Shown: positions 1 to 7,784 of the stretch, piece after piece
Layout of the letters: each line of letters begins with the position of its first letter
How positions within the stretch are numbered: position 1 is the stretch's first letter
Origin: GCA-2862585 sp965661345
Lineage (GTDB): Bacteria > Bacteroidota > Bacteroidia > Flavobacteriales > UBA7312
DNA length: 55,324 bases
Assembly (NCBI GenBank): GCA_965661345.1
Contig: CBFIDK010000010.1
Location: forward strand, 1 to 55,324
Direction of reading: 5' to 3'
Notes under the pieces: generated by a model
The model's input: only the letters and a program-made list of their open reading frames with translations
What the model was told of the DNA's origin: nothing
Database searches by the model: none
Translations under genes and position numbers: made by a program

Positions 1-1124
1 GACCAAGCCTGTACTTCTTTATAAACTGGCTTTATTGTATCTTCAGATGCATCAAATGGTAAATAGTCAATCAATTCTCCATTGTATTCGTAATGGGTAC
101 AAACCTTAATGGATTCTAAGTTACTAAGTACATCTGCCTTCATCATCATTAATTTAGTAACGCCATTGATGGCAATTGCGTATTTCAAAGCTGGTAAATC
201 AATCCATCCACATCTTCTTTTTCTTCCTGTTGTTGCTCCAAACTCATTACCTACTTTACCAATAAACTCGCCTACTTCATCAAATAATTCAGTAGGGAAG
301 GGGCCACTTCCAACTCTAGTGCAATAAGCTTTAAAAATGCCGTATACGTCTTTAATTTTGTTGGGAGCAATTCCTAATCCAGTGCAGGCTCCGGCAGAAA
401 TAGTATTTGAAGAAGTTACAAATGGATAAGATCCGAAATCAATATCGAGTAGAGTGCCTTGAGCACCTTCGGCTAATATTTTTTTACCGTCTTTTTGGGC
501 TTTATGGAGGTAGTGTTCGCTATCAATATGTTGGAAAGATTTTAAGGTTTCAATGCCTTCAAACCATTCCTCTTCAAGCTTCTTTAGGTCAAAATCCATG
601 AAGTCATCGTTCAATAAACGACTGTGCTTTTCAACGAGTTTATCGTAGCTATTTTTAAAGTTTTCTGAAGAAATGTCACCAACTCTTAAACCGTTTCTTC
701 CTGTTTTGTCCATGTAAGTAGGACCTATTCCTTTTAGGGTAGATCCAATTTTACTTTTACCTTTTGATTTTTCTGATGCTGCATCTAAAATTTTGTGTGT
801 CGGCAAAATAAGATGCGCTTTTTTAGAAATAAGTAATTTTGAAACTAAATCGATATTCATTTCATTTAGAGCATCAATCTCTTTTTTGAAGATAATTGGG
901 TCAATAACTACACCATTTCCTACTATATTGATGGCATTTTCTCTAAAAATTCCTGAAGGTATAGTGTGTAAGACATGCTTAATGCCATCAAATTCTAGAG
1001 TATGCCCTGCATTTGGTCCCCCTTGAAAGCGTGCTATTATATCATAATCGTTAGTTAATACATCAACAATTTTACCTTTTCCTTCGTCTCCCCATTGAAG
1101 GCCTAACAATACATCTACGGACAT
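1..1124 (-). CDS. purA: Adenylosuccinate synthetase, 3' end cut by window edge
   Basis: The enzyme joins IMP and aspartate using GTP to make adenylosuccinate, the first committed step from IMP to AMP, in the cytoplasm. Reading the minus strand from an ATG at 1122-1124 gives an open frame of 374 codons to the window edge. The N-terminus has the family hallmark GLQWGDEGKGK (residues 7-17), with the catalytic Asp in GDEGKGK, then GGPNAGHT with the catalytic His. Further on are STLKGIGPTY and the FGATTGRKRRCGW segment. Family members are about 420-430 residues, so roughly 50 C-terminal residues lie outside. The start is 7 bases after the stop of the Fur-family gene, so the two are almost certainly co-transcribed. 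No anomalies are visible in the part seen. Identification is secure. Confidence 0.96.
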   Translation of the reverse strand, partial: MSVDVLLGLQWGDEGKGKIVDVLTNDYDIIARFQGGPNAGHTLEFDGIKHVLHTIPSGIFRENAINIVGNGVVIDPIIFKKEIDALNEMNIDLVSKLLISKKAHLILPTHKILDAASEKSKGKSKIGSTLKGIGPTYMDKTGRNGLRVGDISSENFKNSYDKLVEKHSRLLNDDFMDFDLKKLEEEWFEGIETLKSFQHIDSEHYLHKAQKDGKKILAEGAQGTLLDIDFGSYPFVTSSNTISAGACTGLGIAPNKIKDVYGIFKAYCTRVGSGPFPTELFDEVGEFIGKVGNEFGATTGRKRRCGWIDLPALKYAIAINGVTKLMMMKADVLSNLESIKVCTHYEYNGELIDYLPFDASEDTIKPVYKEVQAW

Positions 1125-1131
1125 TTATTTT

Positions 1132-1584
1132 TTATTTAGTTGATTGACATTTTTCGCAAACACCATATAAGTTTAGAGAATGGTTATTCACTTCAAATTT
1201 TAATAATTCTTGAACGGTATTTTTTATATTTTGAATTCTTGGGTCACAAAACTCAGTTACTGAATTGCAACTCGAACAAATCAGATGGTCATGCTGACCA
1301 CTGACTAATGATTTTTCATATTGAGATTGGTTTTTTCCAAACTGGTGTTTTCTGACTAATTTACAATCCATTAAAAGTTCAATAGTGTTGTAAAGTGTAG
1401 CTCTACTAACTCTGTACTTTTTGTTTTTCATCTTGATATAGAGTGTTTCTATATCAAAGTGTCCTTTATGGTCGTAAATTTCTTGCAGTATAGCAAAGCG
1501 TTCTGGAGTTTTACGTTGGCCGTTTTTCTCAAGATATTGAGTGAAAATTTCTAGAACTGATGATGTCGATACTACTTTAGACAT
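1132..1584 (-). CDS. Fur-family metal-responsive transcriptional repressor
   Basis: This is a 150-residue Fur-superfamily regulator, a dimeric DNA-binding repressor that responds to iron, zinc or peroxide. The N-terminal half is a winged helix (KTPERFAILQEIYDHKGHFDIE, then SRATLYNTIELL, recognition-helix region about residues 58-72). The C-terminal half carries the metal-site segment QHDHLICSSC and a final CEKCQ, giving two CxxC pairs for a structural zinc. The usual HHDH cluster is reduced to QHDH. It lies between the RelA/SpoT homologue (69 bases upstream) and purA (7 bases downstream), an order I recall as common in flavobacteria. Whether it senses iron (Fur), peroxide (PerR) or zinc (Zur) cannot be settled from sequence alone, so no symbol is given. 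Confidence 0.9.
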   Translation of the reverse strand: MSKVVSTSSVLEIFTQYLEKNGQRKTPERFAILQEIYDHKGHFDIETLYIKMKNKKYRVSRATLYNTIELLMDCKLVRKHQFGKNQSQYEKSLVSGQHDHLICSSCNSVTEFCDPRIQNIKNTVQELLKFEVNNHSLNLYGVCEKCQSTK

Positions 1585-1653
1585 TTTGAGCTAATGTTAA
1601 GCGTAAAAATAACTTTTTTTTGAGAAGAAAGATTAGTAATTTATTAACACTTT

Positions 1654-3849
1654 TTAAAGACGAACTACCGACTCAACCCCTTCAATATTTTCTAATTTGT
1701 TAATAAGATTTTCTAGATGGATTTTATTGATAACCAATACTGATATTAGTCCTTCAAAAACACCATCATTGGATTTTATATTTATTGAAGAAATATTTAC
1801 ATTCATTTCGTTTGAAATGAGCTTTGTAATTTTGTTTACTAAGCCTATTTGATCGTAACCACTTACTTTTAAAACCGATGAATACTCTAAATTCTCAATG
1901 GTTGCCCATTTAGCAGGAATAATCCTGTAGGCGTATCTTGATTGTAACTGTATTGCATTGGGACAATTAACATTATGCACTTTAATGCCATCATTGATAG
2001 TTGTAAATCCAAAGATTTCATCGCCTTGAATTGAAGAACAACATTTAGCAAGTTTATAGTCTAATATTTGTTTATCGTCACCAAATATGATTACTGGATT
2101 ATTTGTTTGAGTTTTTCTTTTCTCCTTACTACTGTTGTCTTTGTTGTAGATTTTTCTTTTAAGCAATCCATACCATCCTTGGTTTTTGGTGTTTACGTAT
2201 GAACGAATGTGTTTATTGTTCAAAGCGCCTACACCAAACATATAATACATATCTAGACTATTTTTCAGGTTGAAATATTTTAACATTTCATTTTCTGTGT
2301 TATGGTCAAGCGTTACCTTAATGTGTCTTAATTTACGTCTAAGAATTTCTTTTCCTTCAGTAGCAATTTTCTTTTTCTCTTCTTTCAGAGAATTTTTTAT
2401 TTTAGATTTTGCTCTAGAAGTTTTAACAAATGACAGCCAATCTTCTTTAGGAGTTTGCTTATTTGAGGTGATTATTTCAACTTGATCGCCACTTTTTAAA
2501 GTATATGAAAAAGGGACTAGCTTACCGTTAACTTTTGCACCCAAACATTTACTACCAACTTCTGTGTGAATTTCATAAGCAAAATCAATTGGAGAAGCAT
2601 CTTTGGGTAAAGTTTTTAAGTCACCGTTTGGAGTAAAAATGAATATTTCTTCAGAAAATAAATTCATTTTGAAATCGTCAACGAAGTCAATGGCATTTAT
2701 ATTTGGACTTTCAAGAAGTTCTCTGATTCGATTTATCCAATTATCAAGATTAGATTCTTTGGCGCTGTCTTTATATTTCCAGTGAGCGGCAAATCCTTTT
2801 TCGGCAATATCGTCCATGCGTTCAGTACGAATTTGCACTTCTACCCATTTTCCATTTGGACCCATTACAGTTGTGTGTAAGGATTCATAACCATTGGCTT
2901 TTGGTGTAGATATCCAATCTCTTAAACGGTCTGGGTTAGGCTTGTAAAAATCAGTTACAATTGAATAAATTCTCCAACAATCTGATTTTTCATTTTCTTG
3001 AGATGAATTAACAATAATTCGAATAGCAAATTTGTCAAAAACTTCTTCGAATTCAACACCTTGTTTCAGCATTTTACTTCGAATAGAAAAAATAGATTTT
3101 GGTCGACCCTTTATACTGTAACTAAAACTCTGATTGTTTAACTCCTCTTTAATGGGTTGAATAAACTTATTGATATACCTTATTCGTGCTGCTTTACTTT
3201 GCGCTAACTTCTCAGAAATCGCTTTATAAATTTCTGATTTAGTGTACTTTAGACCTAAATCTTCAAGCTCTGTTTTAATAGCGTAAAGCCCTAGTCTGTG
3301 TGCAAGAGGGGCGTATAAGTACAAGGTTTCCGAAGCAATTTTGAGTTGCTTATGCTTAGGCATCGACGAGAGTGTTCGCATATTGTGCAAACGGTCTGCT
3401 AGCTTGATAAGAATTACTCTAATATCATCAGAAAGTGTAAGTAACATTTTTCTGAAGTTTTCGGCTTGCATAGACACATTTTGGTCATAAACTTCAGAAA
3501 TCTTTGTAAGTCCATCTATGATACGGGCAACCTTTGAATCAAATAACCTTTCAATATCTTCTAAGGTGTAGTCGGTATCTTCAACAACATCGTGCAATAA
3601 AGAACAAATAATAGAGGTGGTGCTGAGGCCTATTTCCTTGGCTGCTATTCTAGCGACATCAATCGGATGATAAATATAAGGTTCTCCGGATTTTCTACGC
3701 ATATCTTTATGAGCTTCTACAGCTATATTGAATGCTTTGCGTATAAGTTTTCTCTCTTCTATAGTAGTTTTATCACTACAGTCGCGTAGTAATCCTCTGT
3801 ATCTGTTAAGGATTTCTTTTCTTTCATTATCTACGTTTATCGACTGCAC
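1654..3849 (-). CDS. Bifunctional (p)ppGpp synthetase/hydrolase, RelA/SpoT family
   Basis: The 731-residue protein is a full-length long RSH enzyme that makes and degrades the alarmone (p)ppGpp. Domains in order: HD hydrolase (about 35-190) with His61, HD at 86-87, ED at 90-91 and ADRLHNMRT at 151-159; synthetase (about 240-360) with GRPKSIFSI, FDKFAIRI, NGYESLHTTV and EVQIRT; TGS (about 402-462); and a C-terminal ACT domain (about 655-731). Both catalytic motif sets are intact, so a bifunctional Rel/SpoT enzyme is expected. The chosen start is GTG at 3847-3849; the next in-frame Met is residue 50, inside the hydrolase fold, so an ATG start is excluded. It begins 12 bases after the fah stop and precedes the fur and purA genes. 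(p)ppGpp is a known inhibitor of PurA in other bacteria, so the neighbourhood may be functionally meaningful. Confidence 0.96.
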   Translation of the reverse strand: MQSINVDNERKEILNRYRGLLRDCSDKTTIEERKLIRKAFNIAVEAHKDMRRKSGEPYIYHPIDVARIAAKEIGLSTTSIICSLLHDVVEDTDYTLEDIERLFDSKVARIIDGLTKISEVYDQNVSMQAENFRKMLLTLSDDIRVILIKLADRLHNMRTLSSMPKHKQLKIASETLYLYAPLAHRLGLYAIKTELEDLGLKYTKSEIYKAISEKLAQSKAARIRYINKFIQPIKEELNNQSFSYSIKGRPKSIFSIRSKMLKQGVEFEEVFDKFAIRIIVNSSQENEKSDCWRIYSIVTDFYKPNPDRLRDWISTPKANGYESLHTTVMGPNGKWVEVQIRTERMDDIAEKGFAAHWKYKDSAKESNLDNWINRIRELLESPNINAIDFVDDFKMNLFSEEIFIFTPNGDLKTLPKDASPIDFAYEIHTEVGSKCLGAKVNGKLVPFSYTLKSGDQVEIITSNKQTPKEDWLSFVKTSRAKSKIKNSLKEEKKKIATEGKEILRRKLRHIKVTLDHNTENEMLKYFNLKNSLDMYYMFGVGALNNKHIRSYVNTKNQGWYGLLKRKIYNKDNSSKEKRKTQTNNPVIIFGDDKQILDYKLAKCCSSIQGDEIFGFTTINDGIKVHNVNCPNAIQLQSRYAYRIIPAKWATIENLEYSSVLKVSGYDQIGLVNKITKLISNEMNVNISSINIKSNDGVFEGLISVLVINKIHLENLINKLENIEGVESVVRL

Positions 3850-3861
3850 TTTTAGACAAGT

Positions 3862-5118
3862 TTAAATATTAATAGCTGGGAGAACTTTTGTTCTTACTTC
3901 ATCAAACCCAATTCTGATGCCATCTTTTTCACAATGGGCTTTCATAACAACAGTATCGCCATCATTTATAAACTTTCGTTCACTGCCATCAGGCATTGCT
4001 ATAGGCTTAGTTCCTTTCCAAGATAATTCTAGCATTGAGCCGTATGCACTTTCATCATTTCCAGAAATAGTTCCTGATGCCATCATATCTCCAGCATGAA
4101 TATCACATCCATTAATAGTGTGGTGTGCCAATTGCTGATTCATATTCCAATACATGTATTTATAATTGGATTTTGAAACGGTTTGAGGCTCAAAGCTATC
4201 AGAGCCAATTTGAACTTCTAAATTAATATCTATGTTTTTATTACCTGAAAATTTTAGGTAGGGTAGTACTTCGGGCTCTTGTTGTTCTCCTTCACATCTA
4301 AACGGCTCTAAGGCATCAAGAGTAACTATCCAAGGAGAAATCGAAGAGGCAAAGTTTTTCGCTAAAAATGGCCCTAATGGCACGTATTCCCATTTTTGAA
4401 TATCACGAGCAGACCAATCGTTAAAAATGACCATACCAAAAATATAATCTTCAGTTTCTGAAATATCAATGTGTTGGCCAAGAGCTTTGCCTTCGCCAGT
4501 AATAAATGCCATTTCAAGTTCAAAATCTAATAATTTGCAAGGTCCAAAAACAGGACTAGTTGCATCAACAGGCATTTGTTGTCCTTTTGGCCTATAAATA
4601 TCTTGCCCTGAAAGAATTATTGATGATGCTCGACCATGGTAACCAACTGGTATATGCAGCCAATTTGGTAAAAGTGCATTATCTGGATCTCTAAACATAC
4701 AGCCTACATTATAGGCGTGTTGTCTGGAGGAATAGAAGTCTGTATAATCTCCTACTTTAACGGGCATTTGCATACTTACTTCATCTAAATCATGAAGCGC
4801 ATCAGCTAATGTAGATTTATAGTTTTCATCTTGAAAAATAATAGAAAGCTGATTTCTTACAGCTCTCCAAGTCGTTTTATCCTTTTTCAAAAATGGATTT
4901 AAAACATCGCTATTGAATAGATTTTCAGTAAGGATGCCGTTGAATAAATCAAGTTCAAATACTTTTGACAAGTTTATGACGGTATTTCCTATTCGGCTAA
5001 CAGCAACTTTAGAGCCATTAATATTTGCTATTCCAAAAGGAATATTCTGAATAGGAAAATCACTTCCAGCTGGAACTGAAATCCATGTTTTTAAAAGAGG
5101 GTTATTGGCTTCAATCAT
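3862..5118 (-). CDS. fah: Fumarylacetoacetase
   Basis: The enzyme hydrolyses 4-fumarylacetoacetate to fumarate and acetoacetate, the last step of tyrosine/homogentisate breakdown. I place the start at the ATG at 5116-5118, giving 418 residues beginning MIEANNPLLKTWI. Homologues begin this way, and the upstream 13-residue extension lies between the promoter motif and the start. Family features are visible: SDFPIQNIPFG near the N-terminus, the DYTDFYSSRQHA metal/active-site segment, FELEMAFITG with the metal-binding glutamates, FNDWSARDIQ, and GTISG near the C-terminus. It appears to be the first gene of a run continuing into the RSH gene 12 bases later. No other tyrosine-degradation genes are in the window. 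The link to stringent-response genes is by position only. Confidence 0.95.
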   Translation of the reverse strand: MIEANNPLLKTWISVPAGSDFPIQNIPFGIANINGSKVAVSRIGNTVINLSKVFELDLFNGILTENLFNSDVLNPFLKKDKTTWRAVRNQLSIIFQDENYKSTLADALHDLDEVSMQMPVKVGDYTDFYSSRQHAYNVGCMFRDPDNALLPNWLHIPVGYHGRASSIILSGQDIYRPKGQQMPVDATSPVFGPCKLLDFELEMAFITGEGKALGQHIDISETEDYIFGMVIFNDWSARDIQKWEYVPLGPFLAKNFASSISPWIVTLDALEPFRCEGEQQEPEVLPYLKFSGNKNIDINLEVQIGSDSFEPQTVSKSNYKYMYWNMNQQLAHHTINGCDIHAGDMMASGTISGNDESAYGSMLELSWKGTKPIAMPDGSERKFINDGDTVVMKAHCEKDGIRIGFDEVRTKVLPAINI

Positions 5119-5140
5119 TGTTTTAAAATTTATATCAAAG

Positions 5141-5148
5141 CAAAGATA
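5141..5148 (-). promoter_or_regulatory. Candidate -7 element before fah
   Basis: The minus strand reads TATCTTTG, an exact match to the Bacteroidota -7 consensus TAnnTTTG, 22 bases before the fah ATG. No clear -33 TTG at normal spacing was found. It would drive fah and probably the following genes. Confidence 0.5.
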
Positions 5149-5194
5149 TATAAACAAATCAAACCATTTATGAACTTTTCAAAAAGCTACTAAC

Positions 5195-5202
5195 TATATT
5201 TG
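5195..5202 (+). promoter_or_regulatory. Candidate -7 element, 4 bases before the start codon
   Basis: TATATTTG matches TAnnTTTG exactly and is followed by CAGG and the GTG start at 5207. With a start site a few bases after the motif the transcript would be leaderless or nearly so. No convincing -33 element is present. Confidence 0.5.
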
Positions 5203-5206
5203 CAGG

Positions 5207-6055
5207 GTGAAATATTTAATCGTCTTCATATTTTCAATACAGTTGTGTTTTGGACAAAAAGCCGATAGTACTAAAGCATTTCGTTATGCGCTTGGTGCTG
5301 AGATTGTTATGTATTCTACAACTATGTATGCTTTAAATGATTTGTGGTATAAAGATTATCCCAGAAGTAGTTTTCATTGGTACAATGATAATGCCAATTG
5401 GTTACAAATGGATAAAATCGGACACGCCACAACAGCATATTCTGTAGGTTTACAAGGTAGAGACCTAATGTTATGGGTTGGTGTTCCTGAGAAAAAAGCT
5501 TTATGGTTTGGTGGACTTTACGGTTCATTTTTCTTGACTACTATTGAAATACTCGACGGTTTTTCAGAAGAATGGGGCGCTTCATGGGGAGATTTAATAG
5601 CAAACACATCTGGAACAGCTCTTTTTATTGGTCAAGAGTTATTATTTAAGGAGCAAAAAGTTCAACTGAAATATTCTTTTGCACCGACTGATTATGCAAA
5701 ACAAAACCCCGATTTATTGGGTCAAAATTTTCTTCAACAATCAATCAAGGATTACAACGGCCAAGTGTATTGGTTGTCTTTTAATATAAATAGTATCAAA
5801 AAGACAAAACTTCCAGATTGGATAAATTTCGCTATTGGATATGGTGCTGACGGAATGCTTAACGGAAATCCTAATGAAGAAGATTCAAAAAGAGAATATT
5901 ACATGAGTTTTGATATTGATTTGAGAAAAATAAAAACAAATTCATCTTTTCTAGATAAGACTCTGAAAATATTGAGTTTTGTTAAAGTGCCAATGCCTGC
6001 TTTGAAATTATCTGATAATAAAGTTGAATTTTACCCAATTCATTATGGACAATAG
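5207..6055 (+). CDS. DUF2279 family exported protein
   Basis: This 282-residue protein looks like the DUF2279 family, which is common in Bacteroidota and has no established function. It starts with a Sec-type signal peptide (about residues 1-17, hydrophobic core then LCFGQ). It then contains WYNDNANWLQMDKIGHATTAY and a Gly-rich hydrophobic stretch around residues 85-145 with GFSEEWGASWGD, features typical of this family. The C-terminal half has alternating hydrophobic strands (YWLSFNI, FAIGYGADGML) that could form a small barrel. The start codon is GTG; no in-frame ATG precedes it, and a -7 motif sits four bases upstream. It overlaps the Smr gene that follows by 11 bases, implying co-translation. 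Location is probably periplasm or outer membrane (inference). Confidence 0.8.
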   Translation: MKYLIVFIFSIQLCFGQKADSTKAFRYALGAEIVMYSTTMYALNDLWYKDYPRSSFHWYNDNANWLQMDKIGHATTAYSVGLQGRDLMLWVGVPEKKALWFGGLYGSFFLTTIEILDGFSEEWGASWGDLIANTSGTALFIGQELLFKEQKVQLKYSFAPTDYAKQNPDLLGQNFLQQSIKDYNGQVYWLSFNINSIKKTKLPDWINFAIGYGADGMLNGNPNEEDSKREYYMSFDIDLRKIKTNSSFLDKTLKILSFVKVPMPALKLSDNKVEFYPIHYGQ

Positions 6056-6575
6056 TATTATAGTGGGTGATACAGTTGACTTCCTTGACACGAATGGAGG
6101 AGGGGAAGTATTATCAATTAATGACAGTATAGCTAAAGTTCTTACAAAAGACGGTTTCGAAGAAGAACACAGAATTGATAAATTGGTAAAAGTTAATCAC
6201 GCTTTAAACAAAACTTTAAAGTCTTCTTATATCCCGAGTGGGTTTAAGAAAACCAGTAAAAAACTAGAAAAGGATTCTATTTTTAAATCAAAAACTAAAT
6301 TGGTTTGGGAAATAGATATTCATATTGAAAATCTAATCGAAAATTATTATCACCTGAGTAATTATCAAATAGTAAATTATCAGTTGGATAGATGTGAAGA
6401 AATACTTCACAAAGCTATCCAGTCCAAGATTCATAAACTTGTAATTATTCATGGAAAGGGGCAAGGTGTGTTAAGAAAAGAAGTACATCACTTGCTTTAT
6501 TCTTTCAGATTAGATTTTAAAGATTCAGATTATTTGAAATATTCTGGCGGGGCAACCGATGTGTTTTTTAGATAA
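6045..6575 (+). CDS. Smr-domain protein (DUF2027/Smr type)
   Basis: This is a 176-residue cytoplasmic protein. The N-terminal half (about 1-60) is a small beta domain (VGDTVDFLDTNGGGEVLSI), like the DUF2027-type region found with Smr in Bacteroidota. The C-terminal half is an Smr domain with the family signatures DIHIENL, VIIHGKGQGVLR and GGATDV; Smr domains have nicking-endonuclease activity on DNA or RNA in characterised members. The start chosen is the ATG at 6045, which overlaps the end of the DUF2279 gene; an ATG seven codons earlier is possible but would overlap further into that gene. A stand-alone Smr protein has no MutS ATPase, so its target (stalled-ribosome mRNA or branched DNA) is unknown. 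It is followed at once by a strong hairpin. Confidence 0.85.
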   Translation: MDNSIIVGDTVDFLDTNGGGEVLSINDSIAKVLTKDGFEEEHRIDKLVKVNHALNKTLKSSYIPSGFKKTSKKLEKDSIFKSKTKLVWEIDIHIENLIENYYHLSNYQIVNYQLDRCEEILHKAIQSKIHKLVIIHGKGQGVLRKEVHHLLYSFRLDFKDSDYLKYSGGATDVFFR

Positions 6576-6578
6576 AAA

Positions 6579-6604
6579 AAAGGGTCAACCACAGTCGACC
6601 CTTT
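6579..6604. terminator. Bidirectional intrinsic terminator between smr and ompA-like genes
   Basis: AAAGGGTC and GACCCTTT form a perfect 8-bp stem, extendable inward to GTCGAC-like pairing with a CACA loop. On the minus strand it is followed by a run of eight T, a textbook terminator for the convergent OmpA-like gene. On the plus strand the tail is weaker. Confidence 0.85.
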
Positions 6605-6625
6605 AAGTTAAGATTTCTTCAAAAT

Positions 6626-7729
6626 TTAATTATTTATCAATCTAAATTCTGTTCGTCTATTTACTGAATGTTCACGTTCTGTACATGAAACACCATCAGA
6701 ACATCTATTTTTAAGTCTTTTTTCTCCATAGCCGTTAGCTACCAAAAGACTTGAGTTCGTTCCTCTTTCTTGTAAATAATTAACTACTGCTTGTGCTCTT
6801 CTCTCGGAAAGTAATTGATTTGATTCATCACTACCTCTTGAATCTGTATGAGAAGTGATTTCGAGTTTAGCTGTTGGATTATTTGATAAAATAGGAAGTA
6901 ATTTAGTATCAATAATATTTTTTGCTTCTGCTGTTAGAGTATAGCTATTTAAATTCCAATTTATTGGTAATACTTGATACTCTACAAGATTACAATCTAC
7001 TTCTTTCCAACTAGTTAAACCACCTTTTTTTGATAAAACCTCTCTAGTAATTGTAACAAATTCAGCTGGGATTATTTCCTCTATTGTTTTTGCACCTTCA
7101 ACTTTTACTGTTCTTGTAACTGTAGCATATTCAGCAGGAATAATTTCTTCAATTACTCTTGCTGGCTCTGTTATGACTTTACGTGTGTAAGAAGATTTTT
7201 GTTCAGTAATAGGGGTCTTTTGAGTAGTGGCATTTCGATTTAACCTTTTAGTATTTATAGTTTTGTATTCAGCAGGATACCCTTTATAACACCAAACTTT
7301 GCAATCATTTGGATTATCAGATTCACAATCTGGGTTTGAATTGCCCATCTCCCATTGAGCGTATTTAGGTTTAATCTCAATTGTTTCAGAATCATCGTTA
7401 AAGGTTGCAGGGTTAACTTTAAGTGAGTATGCACCATCTTTTTTAATGTATTCAACGGTTTCTTTACCCCATTTAGCAGGTATCACTTTTAGTTTTTTCT
7501 CCTCTGATTTAATGAGCACTTTTTCTGTTCTTTTTTCAAATTTTGCAGGGACAGTTTTGATGATTTTATAGGATGGTTTAATCTGGACTTTTACCTCCTC
7601 ATTAACGTAAACATCAGGAGTTGTACACCTTACGTAACATTTTCCTGCTTCTGGGTTTGTTGGTAAATCTTGTGAGAACGAATTAATAGCAAATAGAGCT
7701 AATAATCCTAAAAATAGAATCTTTTTCAT
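6626..7729 (-). CDS. OmpA-family outer membrane protein with repeated PA[E/K] segments
   Basis: This is a 367-residue exported protein with signal peptide 1-20 (NSFSQ end). Residues about 260-367 form an OmpA/MotB peptidoglycan-binding domain: ITSHTDSRGS, LSERRAQAVVNYL and a C-terminal NRRTEFR. Before it, residues 50-230 contain loosely repeated units, each carrying a Pro-Ala pair: PAKF at 61, PAKW at 85, PATF at 107, PAEY at 152, PAEY at 198 and PAEF at 221. The last two share EEIIPAE and a Thr/Val/Arg-rich strand. Cys residues cluster near 31-35 and 134-147. It likely tethers the outer membrane to peptidoglycan. It is transcribed alone from a TATATTTG motif 27 bases upstream. Its partner and the role of the repeats are unknown. 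Confidence 0.88.
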   Translation of the reverse strand: MKKILFLGLLALFAINSFSQDLPTNPEAGKCYVRCTTPDVYVNEEVKVQIKPSYKIIKTVPAKFEKRTEKVLIKSEEKKLKVIPAKWGKETVEYIKKDGAYSLKVNPATFNDDSETIEIKPKYAQWEMGNSNPDCESDNPNDCKVWCYKGYPAEYKTINTKRLNRNATTQKTPITEQKSSYTRKVITEPARVIEEIIPAEYATVTRTVKVEGAKTIEEIIPAEFVTITREVLSKKGGLTSWKEVDCNLVEYQVLPINWNLNSYTLTAEAKNIIDTKLLPILSNNPTAKLEITSHTDSRGSDESNQLLSERRAQAVVNYLQERGTNSSLLVANGYGEKRLKNRCSDGVSCTEREHSVNRRTEFRLINN

Positions 7730-7756
7730 GCTTTAAGTGAGTTAGTTAATAAAAGT

Positions 7757-7764
7757 CAAATATA
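7757..7764 (-). promoter_or_regulatory. Candidate -7 element before the OmpA-like gene
   Basis: The minus strand reads TATATTTG, exact TAnnTTTG, 27 bases before the ATG at 7727-7729. Confidence 0.5.
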
Positions 7765-7784
7765 GAATAACTTTTTAAGTTACT

